From positions 1 to 57,781 of the forward strand of contig CAJXWR010000004.1 in NCBI GenBank assembly GCA_913062675.1: a stretch of 57,781 nt of DNA. Direction: 5' to 3'. Positions within the stretch are counted from its first letter, which is position 1. Each line of letters begins with the position of its first letter. Positions 51,518-57,781 of this stretch are shown here, piece by piece. The stretch comes from an uncultured Trueperaceae bacterium. GTDB taxonomy: Bacteria > Deinococcota > Deinococci > Deinococcales > Trueperaceae. The notes beneath the pieces are model-generated. The model saw nothing but the letters and a program-made list of their open reading frames with translations, was not told where the DNA came from and did not search any database. A program made the position numbers and the translations under genes.

Positions 51518-53319
51518 TTCCACGCATGCGGGTGCTCCTCGCGCTCGTGTCGACCATCCTCGTGATCTTCACGGGTCGCCTCGTCTGGTTGCAGTTGGCG
51601 AACGCCGACCGTTTCGCATCGCTGTCGGAGAACAACGCCACGCAGCAACGCCGCATCGCGCCGCTGCGGGGTCGCATCCTCGCGCGTGACGGGACGGTGC
51701 TGGCCGACAATCGCGTGGCGTACGACCTCATGTACTGGGGCGGTGAGATCGAAGGTTGGTCGCGCCTGGCGCGCATGCTCGATTTGGAGGGGCCTCCCGA
51801 GCCGCCCGACCCGAGCAACCCGCAGGAAGTCCGGTACGGCGCGGTGGTCGCCTGGAACATTCCCGACGGTCTCGTCCCGGCGGTGGAGGAGCGGGTGGCG
51901 GGGCAACGCAACCTGTACCTGCGGGAGCGGATCGAGCGCATCTACCCCACGAACTTGGCGGCGCAGGCGATCGGCTACACCGGCCTCGCCGATCCGGAAC
52001 GGCACGAGGGGTATGCGCTCGACGACATGATTGGCGTGATGGGTCTCGAGGCAGGCATGGAGCGCACCCTGTACGGCCAGCCGGGCCTCGAGTTGGTCGA
52101 GGTGAACAACCGCGGCGTGCCGGTGCGGACCCAGGAGGCGTTGCCGGCCGAGCCGGGCCTCGACGTGTGGACGACCCTCGATCCGCAGGCGCAACGCGCG
52201 GCGGAGGATGCGCTGGCAGGAGCCGTGACGTACGTGAATGCGCAGCGGCGGGAGAACGATCTGCCGGAGGTGGCGGCGGCCCGGGGCGCCCTCCTTGCGA
52301 TGGATCTCGAGACGGGTGACCTGCTCGCCATCGCGTCCGCGCCGACGTTCGATCAGAACGTGTTCACGCGCCGGCCAAGCGACCCCGAGGCGGTGAACGC
52401 CATTCTCGGGGATGACGTGCTGCAGCCGTTGCAAAACCGGGCGATCGAAGCGTTCCCACCCGCGTCGACGTTCAAGGTGCTGTCGTCGTACACGTTGCTC
52501 GAGCATGGCTTCGCTGCTCCCCAAGAGCGGTTCGCCTGCACGGCGTCGATTACGTTTGGCGGGATCACCTGGCAGAACTGGATCGATTCGTACCGCGGGA
52601 ACTACGACGTGACCGAAGCGATTGCCGATAGTTGCAACACGTACTACTTCCGGGCTGCCATGGAAACGCCCGCCTTCTCCGAGGGTTGGAGTCCGTTCAT
52701 CGAGGCGCTTCACGATGATGCCATCACCTTTGGGTACGGCGAGCCGGTGGGGATTGGCTTGCCGGGGGAGCGGGCGGGACGCGTGCCGGACGAGACGTGG
52801 ACGCGGGACGTGAAGGACACGCCTTGGTACCCGGGGTACACCCTGAACACGGTGATTGGGCAGGGGGACGTGCTCGCCACGCCGCTGCAGACGGTGCGTG
52901 CGCTCAGTGCCTTTGCGTTGCAGGGCCGCAGGGTGGAGCCGCGGCTCGTGCAGCAGGTGGGTGGGGAGCCCACGCCGTCGCGGGAGCGCACCATCGAGGG
53001 GGCGTACTGGGACGTACTGGCCGAGGGCATGCGCGAGATGGTGACCGACTTCGGGTCGAGCAGCATCCTCGGTCCGGCCGCCTCGTTCCCGCTGCTCGTT
53101 TCGGGGAAGACGGGAACGGCGCAGACGGGGTTGGGGGAGGGCATGGAGCACACCTGGTTCATGGCCTACGTCCCGAGCGACGACCCGCAAATGGCCGTGG
53201 TAGGTTTCCTGGAGAACGCGGGCTCGAGCACGCTCACGGCGGTACCGCTCGTCCGCGATTTCCTCGTCGGGTACTACGATCTGCCTGGCATGAGGATCGA
53301 AGGGGCGACGCGACCATGA
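51514..53319 (+). CDS. mrdA: Penicillin-binding protein 2
   Basis: PBP2 is the transpeptidase that cross-links peptidoglycan during elongation. The protein is 601 residues with one N-terminal membrane helix (MRVLLALVSTILVIFTGRLV). The dimerisation region carries RGRILARDGTVLADNR. Catalytic motifs are SxxK in PPASTFKVLSS, SxN in IADSCNTYYF and KTG in VSGKTGTAQTG. It starts at a GTG overlapping mreD; an ATG four codons later is also possible. It overlaps minC by four bases (ATGA). Confidence 0.95.
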   Translation: MIPRMRVLLALVSTILVIFTGRLVWLQLANADRFASLSENNATQQRRIAPLRGRILARDGTVLADNRVAYDLMYWGGEIEGWSRLARMLDLEGPPEPPDPSNPQEVRYGAVVAWNIPDGLVPAVEERVAGQRNLYLRERIERIYPTNLAAQAIGYTGLADPERHEGYALDDMIGVMGLEAGMERTLYGQPGLELVEVNNRGVPVRTQEALPAEPGLDVWTTLDPQAQRAAEDALAGAVTYVNAQRRENDLPEVAAARGALLAMDLETGDLLAIASAPTFDQNVFTRRPSDPEAVNAILGDDVLQPLQNRAIEAFPPASTFKVLSSYTLLEHGFAAPQERFACTASITFGGITWQNWIDSYRGNYDVTEAIADSCNTYYFRAAMETPAFSEGWSPFIEALHDDAITFGYGEPVGIGLPGERAGRVPDETWTRDVKDTPWYPGYTLNTVIGQGDVLATPLQTVRALSAFALQGRRVEPRLVQQVGGEPTPSRERTIEGAYWDVLAEGMREMVTDFGSSSILGPAASFPLLVSGKTGTAQTGLGEGMEHTWFMAYVPSDDPQMAVVGFLENAGSSTLTAVPLVRDFLVGYYDLPGMRIEGATRP

Positions 53320-53879
53320 AGGCGAGAGGCATTCGCGGAGGTATTCTCCTCCGCTTCGAAGCGAACGACGATGCAGCGAGCGTTGAGCGGGACCTCGCGT
53401 CCGTTGCGCATCTGCTGGACGGGAAGGTGTCGATCGAGGTGGCGGAGCGCCTCGACCCTGCGCTGGTGGACGTGGCGCGTCAAGCGATCGATGCGGCGGG
53501 GGGTACGCTCCGTGACTTGCGTCCGGCGCAGGCGGTGGAGCCTCCGCGGGGCGAGACGGTCATCCTGGGTCGCACCGTCCGGTCGGGTGCGCGAATCGAA
53601 TCGTCCGCCTCGGTGGTGGTGCTCGGCGACGTTAATGCGGGCGCGGAGATCCTTGCGGCGGACGACATCATCGTGCTCGGTTCGCTTCGGGGTCTTGCCC
53701 ATGCGGGCGCGGCGGGGAACGAGCGGGCGGTGATTTGGGCGCAACGGATCGAGAGTCACCAGTTGCGGATCGGTTCGGCCGTCGCGCAGGGGAGTGGATC
53801 GAGTGGCGGGGATGGTGACGCGGCGGAACTTGCCCTGTTGAAGGACGGGCAGATCGTCATCCGCCCCTGGAGTCACTAG
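53316..53879 (+). CDS. minC: Septum site-determining protein MinC
   Basis: MinC blocks FtsZ polymerisation away from mid-cell. The protein is 187 residues. The N-terminal half (MKARGIRGGILLRFEANDDA ... LDGKVSIEVAERLDP) fits MinC-N. The C-terminal beta-helix is clear (GRTVRSGARIESSASVVVLG, DVNAGAEILAADDIIVLGSL, RGLAHAGAAGNERAVIWAQR). MinD and MinE, which normally position it, are not in the window. It overlaps mrdA by four bases, linking division control to the elongation operon. Confidence 0.93.
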   Translation: MKARGIRGGILLRFEANDDAASVERDLASVAHLLDGKVSIEVAERLDPALVDVARQAIDAAGGTLRDLRPAQAVEPPRGETVILGRTVRSGARIESSASVVVLGDVNAGAEILAADDIIVLGSLRGLAHAGAAGNERAVIWAQRIESHQLRIGSAVAQGSGSSGGDGDAAELALLKDGQIVIRPWSH

Positions 53880-53893
53880 CGACGACACATGCA

Positions 53894-53928
53894 ACGCGCG
53901 CGACGTTCGTGATGAACGTCGCGCGCGT
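53894..53928. terminator. Bidirectional terminator between minC and rhodopsin gene
   Basis: A perfect 15-bp stem (ACGCGCGCGACGTTC with GAACGTCGCGCGCGT) encloses a five-base loop. It lies between two convergent stops, with no clear T run. Confidence 0.75.
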
Positions 53929-53957
53929 GGAACCCCCGGCTGAATGAACGGTTTGGG

Positions 53958-54740
53958 TCAGGCTGCGGCGGTGTGCTCGCCGACCGGGTCGTCGCCGTCG
54001 GCGATCGACTTCTCGCGAGCAATGGCGTAGATCAGGAGACCGAAGCCAGCCTTCGCGAGCACGTCGGCGACCGTGTAGCCCAACTGAATGCCAACCGTGG
54101 CGGCGGCACCATCGAGACCGATGAACGGCGCCATGTAGGCGATCGGGTAGACGCCCCACGTGCCGAGAAGCAGGAGGCGCAGGTTGCGCACCAGGACGCG
54201 CACTTGGGGAGGCTGGCGGTCGAGGGACGCACCGAGTTCACCCCACAGCACCCAGAGGATGTAGACGAACGGAATGCTGCTGAGCGTGCCCCAGAGGAAG
54301 CGCGCGCCGTTCGTGTCGGCGATCTCGCCGGGGTAGCCGAGGAGGATCATCAGCGTCGCGGCGAGCGCGAGACGCGCGATCATCGAGCCGGCCTTGCCAC
54401 GCGGAAGCGCCAGGACGGCGATGGCTTCGACGAGGAGGAGCGGCACGGTGAGGAGCCAGTCGACGTAGCGGTACGCATCGTTGAACGGCTCGCCACTGGG
54501 AACGTAGTTCCCGCCTTCGAGGACGTATGCGGCGCCCCACGACTCGAAGATGCGGAAGTAGTGGTAGGCGGCGATGACGACGACGACGGCGGAGATGAGC
54601 AGTGCAGGCCGGTAGCGTGCGCTCACCTGCGTGCGGGCCGTCATGAAGAAGATGAATGCAGCTCCCATGGCGGCGATGCCGAACGACAAAGCGTTGTAGA
54701 TGAGGTCGAATTGACCTGCGGACAAGACGGGTAGGTCCAT
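53958..54740 (-). CDS. Xanthorhodopsin-family light-driven proton pump
   Basis: This 260-residue seven-helix protein is a retinal-binding microbial rhodopsin that should pump protons outward in light. Retinal would attach to K230 in DVLAKAGFG; counterion D94, T98 and donor E105 give the proton-pump DTE triad in RYVDWLLTVPLLLVE. H60 pairs with D94, 34 residues apart as for xanthorhodopsin H62/D96. L102 aligns with the green-tuning position of proteorhodopsin. G151 in RFLWGTLSS aligns with bulky W138 of bacteriorhodopsin (RFVWWAIST) and with xanthorhodopsin G156, so a carotenoid antenna could dock. D226 and W195/Y198/P199 complete the pocket. An AAGGGAG site precedes the ATG. Retinal synthesis genes are not in the window. 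Confidence 0.97.
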   Translation of the reverse strand: MDLPVLSAGQFDLIYNALSFGIAAMGAAFIFFMTARTQVSARYRPALLISAVVVVIAAYHYFRIFESWGAAYVLEGGNYVPSGEPFNDAYRYVDWLLTVPLLLVEAIAVLALPRGKAGSMIARLALAATLMILLGYPGEIADTNGARFLWGTLSSIPFVYILWVLWGELGASLDRQPPQVRVLVRNLRLLLLGTWGVYPIAYMAPFIGLDGAAATVGIQLGYTVADVLAKAGFGLLIYAIAREKSIADGDDPVGEHTAAA

Positions 54741-54831
54741 GTGGACTCCCTTCGGAGAATTCCGGGCGTCGCAAAAGGGCGTCCGGTCTAGAGGGTTCGA
54801 CCCAAACCATTATTGTTCAGAGGGTGTACCA

Positions 54832-54859
54832 ACCGTACTCACGGCGACAATTCAGCCAA
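54832..54859 (-). promoter_or_regulatory. Candidate promoter of the rhodopsin gene
   Basis: On the minus strand TTGGCT (54854-54859) and TACGGT (54832-54837) are 16 bases apart. They would give a leader of about 85 bases. The rest of 54741-54928 shows nothing else recognisable. Confidence 0.3.
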
Positions 54860-54928
54860 ACGGCCAGTTACGCGATGCGTAAGAAAGCGGGTGCGGAGCG
54901 GCCTAGGATGCGTCCCTCACAGTATTCA

Positions 54929-55171
54929 TCAACCACGCCAGGTTCCATTCTTTCCGCCCGCCCAGTGCGACCCATCCGCCGGTTTTTCGAGCAAAATCCT
55001 TGCGATGGCGCGAAGATCGAAGCGAGAGGCGAAGCGCGTCCGCAGCGCCCAGGCCTCGAGCAGCTTCACCATCTCTCCTTCATCCGTTACATGATTGTAA
55101 GAATCGAGTCGTTGAACGTAGCTCGAGGCGCGGTTCACCGCCAGGTCGAACAGGGCGTCACGACCCGTCAC
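54929..55171 (-). CDS. Small unknown protein downstream of tyrA
   Basis: This frame encodes 80 residues from a GTG at 55169-55171 (88 from a GTG at 55193-55195). The sequence looks protein-like and helical: GRDALFDLAVNRASSYVQRL, DEGEMVKLLEAWALRTRFAS and RAIARILLEKPA, ending HWAGGKNGTWRG. I recognise no family. Codon use is slightly less GC-rich at third positions than in neighbours. It starts within 30 bases of the tyrA stop on the same strand, so it may be co-transcribed. It is 188 bases upstream of the rhodopsin gene, also on the same strand. Confidence 0.5.
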   Translation of the reverse strand: MTGRDALFDLAVNRASSYVQRLDSYNHVTDEGEMVKLLEAWALRTRFASRFDLRAIARILLEKPADGSHWAGGKNGTWRG

Positions 55172-55196
55172 GCCACCCGCTTCTCCACCCGCCACG

Positions 55197-56288
55197 TCAC
55201 ACCAAGCGAGGGCGCGCCTCGTACCCTGCAGCGCGCAACGCCTCCACCGCCGTCTCGAGGGTCGCCTGATCCTCGAACGCGAGCCGCACCGCACCCCCCG
55301 CCTCCCGAATCGACAGGACCTCGATCTCCTTGACGTTCACGCCCGCCTCACCACACGCCGCCGTGATCCGTGCCAACTGCCCCGGCGTGTCGGGAACCGC
55401 GAGCACGACTTCGGGTCGGGGCGGCAACAGGCTGCGCCGCACGATGGGAATCGCATCCCGCGCCCGCTTCGCCGTCTCGGCCGCCTCGAGCAGCGCCTCG
55501 GGATCGTCGAGCACCGCTTCGAGCGCATCGAGCGAACCGCGAAACGAGGTGATGGCGTCCTTCACGGCAGCCGCATTCGCCGTCACCATGTCGCGACTCA
55601 TCACCGGCGAGCCCGACGCGACGCGCGTGAGGTCCCGAAACCCGCCCGCAGCGAGTAGCATCATCAAGTCCCGCTCGTCGTCATGGTTCGCCACTTGCGT
55701 CAGCGCCAACGCGGCCAGGTACGGCAGGTGCGACACGCGCGCCACGAGGCGGTCGTGCTGACCGGGCGTCAGTTCGATCGGTCGTGCGCCCAGGTGCTCC
55801 ACGAGCCGCCGCACCCGCGTGAGTGCCTCCGCGTCGGTCTCCTCGTCCGGCGTCAACACCCACACGGCATTCTCGATCAGGGCCGCGTCGGCGTTCGCCA
55901 CCCCCGCGCGATCGGAGCCCGCCATCGGGTGGCCACCCACGAAACGCACGTCACGCAACGCCTCCACGATGGGACGCTTCACCGACCCCACGTCGGTCAC
56001 GATCGCATCGTCCCGCAGGAACGGGATGAGTTCGCGAGCCAACTTCGTCAACGTGCGCGAAGGCGTGGCAAGGATCACCAGGTCCGCCTCCTCCAGCCAC
56101 GCCCCCGGCTCGAGCCGCGCCTCGTCGATCACCCCATGGAAGCGCGCCACCTCGAGCGCATCGGCATCCGGGTCGAGCCCAATCACCCGCTCGGCCAGGA
56201 AGCGTTGCCGCAACCCCAACGCGATCGACCCACCGATGAGCCCCACGCCGGCGATGACGACGGTCCGGAACTCGGCGGGAGGACGCAT
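55197..56288 (-). CDS. tyrA: Prephenate dehydrogenase with C-terminal ACT domain
   Basis: TyrA converts prephenate to 4-hydroxyphenylpyruvate for tyrosine synthesis. The protein is 363 residues. The NAD-binding fold opens with VVIAGVGLIGGSIALGLRQ. The catalytic region has FVGGHPMAGSDRAGVANADA and RVSHLPYLAALAL. From about residue 290 an ACT regulatory domain follows (VVLAVPDTPGQLARITAACG), suggesting feedback control by tyrosine. The ATG abuts the stop of the upstream amidotransferase gene with no gap. Confidence 0.95.
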   Translation of the reverse strand: MRPPAEFRTVVIAGVGLIGGSIALGLRQRFLAERVIGLDPDADALEVARFHGVIDEARLEPGAWLEEADLVILATPSRTLTKLARELIPFLRDDAIVTDVGSVKRPIVEALRDVRFVGGHPMAGSDRAGVANADAALIENAVWVLTPDEETDAEALTRVRRLVEHLGARPIELTPGQHDRLVARVSHLPYLAALALTQVANHDDERDLMMLLAAGGFRDLTRVASGSPVMSRDMVTANAAAVKDAITSFRGSLDALEAVLDDPEALLEAAETAKRARDAIPIVRRSLLPPRPEVVLAVPDTPGQLARITAACGEAGVNVKEIEVLSIREAGGAVRLAFEDQATLETAVEALRAAGYEARPRLV

Positions 56289-57041
56289 CTACCCCTCGAC
56301 CCCCAAGGCGCGCGCAAACATTTCGAACGGCGCGATTTGGCGCGGGTGCTTCTCGAACGCCATTTCCGGGTGCCACTGCACCCCCACCAGGAACGCGCCA
56401 TCGCGACCCTCCACCGCCTCCACCAGGCCATCGTCGGTCCATGCGATCGCGCGCAGCGAATCCGGCACGCCATCGAGCCCCTGGTGGTGGTACGTGTTCA
56501 CCTGCACACCCGCCGTCACGTCCTCGCCCACGCGGGTGAAGGCATCGGCAAGGGCGGTGCCCGGCTCCAACTTCACGCGGTGAATCGGATGGCCCTCCGG
56601 CGACGCCTGGCTGTGCTGGAGGCGTGACGGGTCGGCGGGCAGGTGTTGATGCAGCGCGCCGCCCTCCGCCACGGCGATCAACTGAATCCCGCGGCAAATG
56701 CCGAGAATGGGGAGGTTGCGCGAACGCGCCTCGCGGTACAACGCCAGTTCGAAGGCATCGCGGTATGGGTCCACCACACCCAGGTTCGCATCGGGCGAAC
56801 GACCGTAGTGCACCGGGTCGACGTCCGCGCCCCCCGAAAGCAACACGCCGTCGACCGAATCGAGCAGCGACGGAACGAGGTCACCATGCACGTCGAGCGG
56901 GAGTGCTGGCGACATCGTCGGTGTCGTGCCCACCTGCGACAACGCCACCATGTAGTTCACGCCCATCACCGCTTCGAGTCGCTTGAGGGGACGCTCGAGC
57001 CAACGATGCCCCGTCGTTACGAGAACGCGGGGGCGCGTCAC
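56289..57041 (-). CDS. Class I glutamine amidotransferase-like (PuuD/gamma-glutamyl hydrolase type)
   Basis: This 250-residue protein belongs to peptidase family C26, which includes gamma-glutamyl-GABA hydrolase. The nucleophile cysteine is in ILGICRGIQLIAVAEGG, the catalytic histidine in VGVQWHPEMAF, and the glutamate two residues later. The GGADVDP block is typical. The substrate could be gamma-glutamyl-GABA or another gamma-glutamyl compound. I choose the GTG at 57039-57041 because it overlaps the stop of a short leaderless ORF (GTGA). An in-frame GTG at 57095 is an alternative start. Confidence 0.88.
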   Translation of the reverse strand: MTRPRVLVTTGHRWLERPLKRLEAVMGVNYMVALSQVGTTPTMSPALPLDVHGDLVPSLLDSVDGVLLSGGADVDPVHYGRSPDANLGVVDPYRDAFELALYREARSRNLPILGICRGIQLIAVAEGGALHQHLPADPSRLQHSQASPEGHPIHRVKLEPGTALADAFTRVGEDVTAGVQVNTYHHQGLDGVPDSLRAIAWTDDGLVEAVEGRDGAFLVGVQWHPEMAFEKHPRQIAPFEMFARALGVEG

Positions 57042-57088
57042 GACGCCACCGCCACCAGCGTGCCTGCCTGTCCTGAAGGATTCTTCAT
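57038..57088 (-). CDS. 16-codon leaderless leader ORF coupled to amidotransferase
   Basis: An ATG at 57086-57088 lies seven bases after TAGACT and opens a frame of only 16 residues, MKNPSGQAGTLVAVAS. Its TGA overlaps the GTG start of the amidotransferase gene (GTGA). The layout suggests a ribosome loads on the leaderless AUG and reinitiates at the overlap. The alternative is that the real amidotransferase start is the in-frame GTG at 57093-57095, close to the -10 element. Confidence 0.45.
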   Translation of the reverse strand: MKNPSGQAGTLVAVAS

Positions 57089-57095
57089 GGCGCAC

Positions 57096-57101
57096 AGTCT
57101 A
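57096..57101 (-). promoter_or_regulatory. Leaderless -10 hexamer (TAGACT) of leader ORF/amidotransferase/tyrA
   Basis: TAGACT on the minus strand ends seven bases before the ATG of the leader ORF. It probably drives the amidotransferase-tyrA unit. Confidence 0.5.
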
Positions 57102-57246
57102 GCCCTGCGGGAAGGGCGTGACGGCAAGGCGACCGTGCAATACTGCCGGCGCCACGACGCGCAAGCCCAACGGCGCGCAACCGCGGCGAAACGTTTCGAC
57201 GCGTGCGCCCAACGCGACACGCTCGCTTCATGAGAGGACGGACGCG

Positions 57247-57781
57247 ATGCCAGGAATCGCCGTGATTGGTGCGCAATGGGGAGACGAGGGGAAAGGCAAG
57301 ATCGTCGATGCCCTCGCCCACGACGCCGACGTCGTCGTCCGCTACTCCGGCGGTGCGAATGCAGGCCACACCGTCGTGGCGGGGGGCGAAACCTTCAAAC
57401 TGCACCACCTGCCCTGCGGCGTGCTGCACGACCGGCCCACCAGCGTGCTCGGAGCCGGCATGGTCATCGATCCCTGGACGTTCCTCGAGGAACTCGACGC
57501 CCTGCAGACACGTCTTGACCCCGGCCGCATCGTCATCGCACCCGAAGCCCACCTCGTGCTGCCCCACCACAAGAAGAACGACGAGGGCGGCGGGTTCGTC
57601 GGAACCACCGGACGCGGCATTGGCCCCGCCTACAGCGACAAGGCACGCCGCCTCGGCCTTCGCGCCGGCGACCTGCTCGACGACGATCTTCTGAGGGAGC
57701 GCATCGAGCGGCTCCTCACCGGCAAGCCCAACTCCACCGCCCGGGTGGGTTGGACGAGCGTCGATGCGGCACTCGCCACGC
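57247..57781 (+). CDS. purA: Adenylosuccinate synthetase, N-terminal part
   Basis: PurA joins IMP and aspartate using GTP, the first committed step to AMP. The first 178 codons are present; the rest lies past the right edge. The GTP-binding P-loop VIGAQWGDEGKGKIVDALA and the RYSGGANAGHTVV block are intact. GTTGRGIGPAYSDKARRLG confirms the family. A GAGAGGA site lies eight bases before the ATG. It is divergent from the amidotransferase unit. Confidence 0.97.
   Translation, partial: MPGIAVIGAQWGDEGKGKIVDALAHDADVVVRYSGGANAGHTVVAGGETFKLHHLPCGVLHDRPTSVLGAGMVIDPWTFLEELDALQTRLDPGRIVIAPEAHLVLPHHKKNDEGGGFVGTTGRGIGPAYSDKARRLGLRAGDLLDDDLLRERIERLLTGKPNSTARVGWTSVDAALAT

Overview
The window is a dense, GC-rich bacterial chromosome segment that is almost entirely core genome. 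I see no insertion sequence, prophage, CRISPR array, rRNA or tRNA. The best guess for the host is a member of the Deinococcota (Deinococcus-Thermus group), possibly Truepera-like. This is inferred from three things: the sdhC-sdhD-sdhA-sdhB layout and the sequence of SdhC, a xanthorhodopsin-family proton pump, and a very consistent leaderless gene-start architecture. At least twenty genes have a TANNNT hexamer ending 5-9 bases before the start codon and no Shine-Dalgarno sequence. Leaderless TANNNT starts also occur in Actinobacteria, so the assignment is not certain.

Layout. 1-5275: start of metK, a GNAT acetyltransferase, a NYN-domain protein, an orphan VapB-like antitoxin, gatB, a BFN-domain protein, an orphan HepT-like HEPN protein and dps. 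5276-7610: a perfect 21-bp palindrome at the dps promoter, five 15-bp tandem repeats, an alanyl-tRNA editing protein and folE. 7611-14797: a large BTAD-type regulator, a small unknown gene, an iron ABC binding protein and permease without an ATPase, and a HAD phosphatase. 14896-18315: the sdhCDAB operon. 18332-24415: ankyrin protein, short-chain dehydrogenase, a membrane-anchored unknown protein, a CaCA antiporter, RidA and a PP2C phosphatase. 24519-28819: a GatA-like amidase and a PAS/GGDEF/EAL/CZB signalling protein. 28937-33664: rpmH-rnpA-yidD-yidC-khpB, prmC and lspA. 33822-38639: a large NAD-dependent glutamate dehydrogenase. 38646-43571: hemW and a carbohydrate ABC transporter without an ATPase. 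43626-49097: THUMP methyltransferase, AI-2E family transporter and FtsK. 49111-50950: a PfkB-family sugar kinase and an isoaspartyl peptidase. 51009-53879: the overlapping mreD-mrdA-minC operon. 53958-57101: the rhodopsin, an unknown small ORF, tyrA, a class I glutamine amidotransferase and its short leader ORF. 57247-end: start of purA.

How the genes work together. The envelope and division set (yidC, lspA, mreD, mrdA, minC, ftsK) fits a rod-shaped, diderm-like cell. Energy metabolism combines a complete succinate dehydrogenase with a light-driven proton pump. The pump carries the glycine that lets xanthorhodopsin bind a carotenoid antenna. Iron handling appears through dps, under a palindromic operator, and an Fe3+ uptake binding protein. 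Many gene pairs overlap by 1-4 bases or converge within 15 bases, which suggests a compact genome. The most interesting items are the antenna-competent rhodopsin, the leaderless-start pattern (in two cases the upstream TAG stop is part of the -10 hexamer), a 16-codon leaderless leader ORF coupled by GTGA to an amidotransferase, the C-terminal zinc-sensor (CZB) domain on a c-di-GMP protein, and the dps operator.
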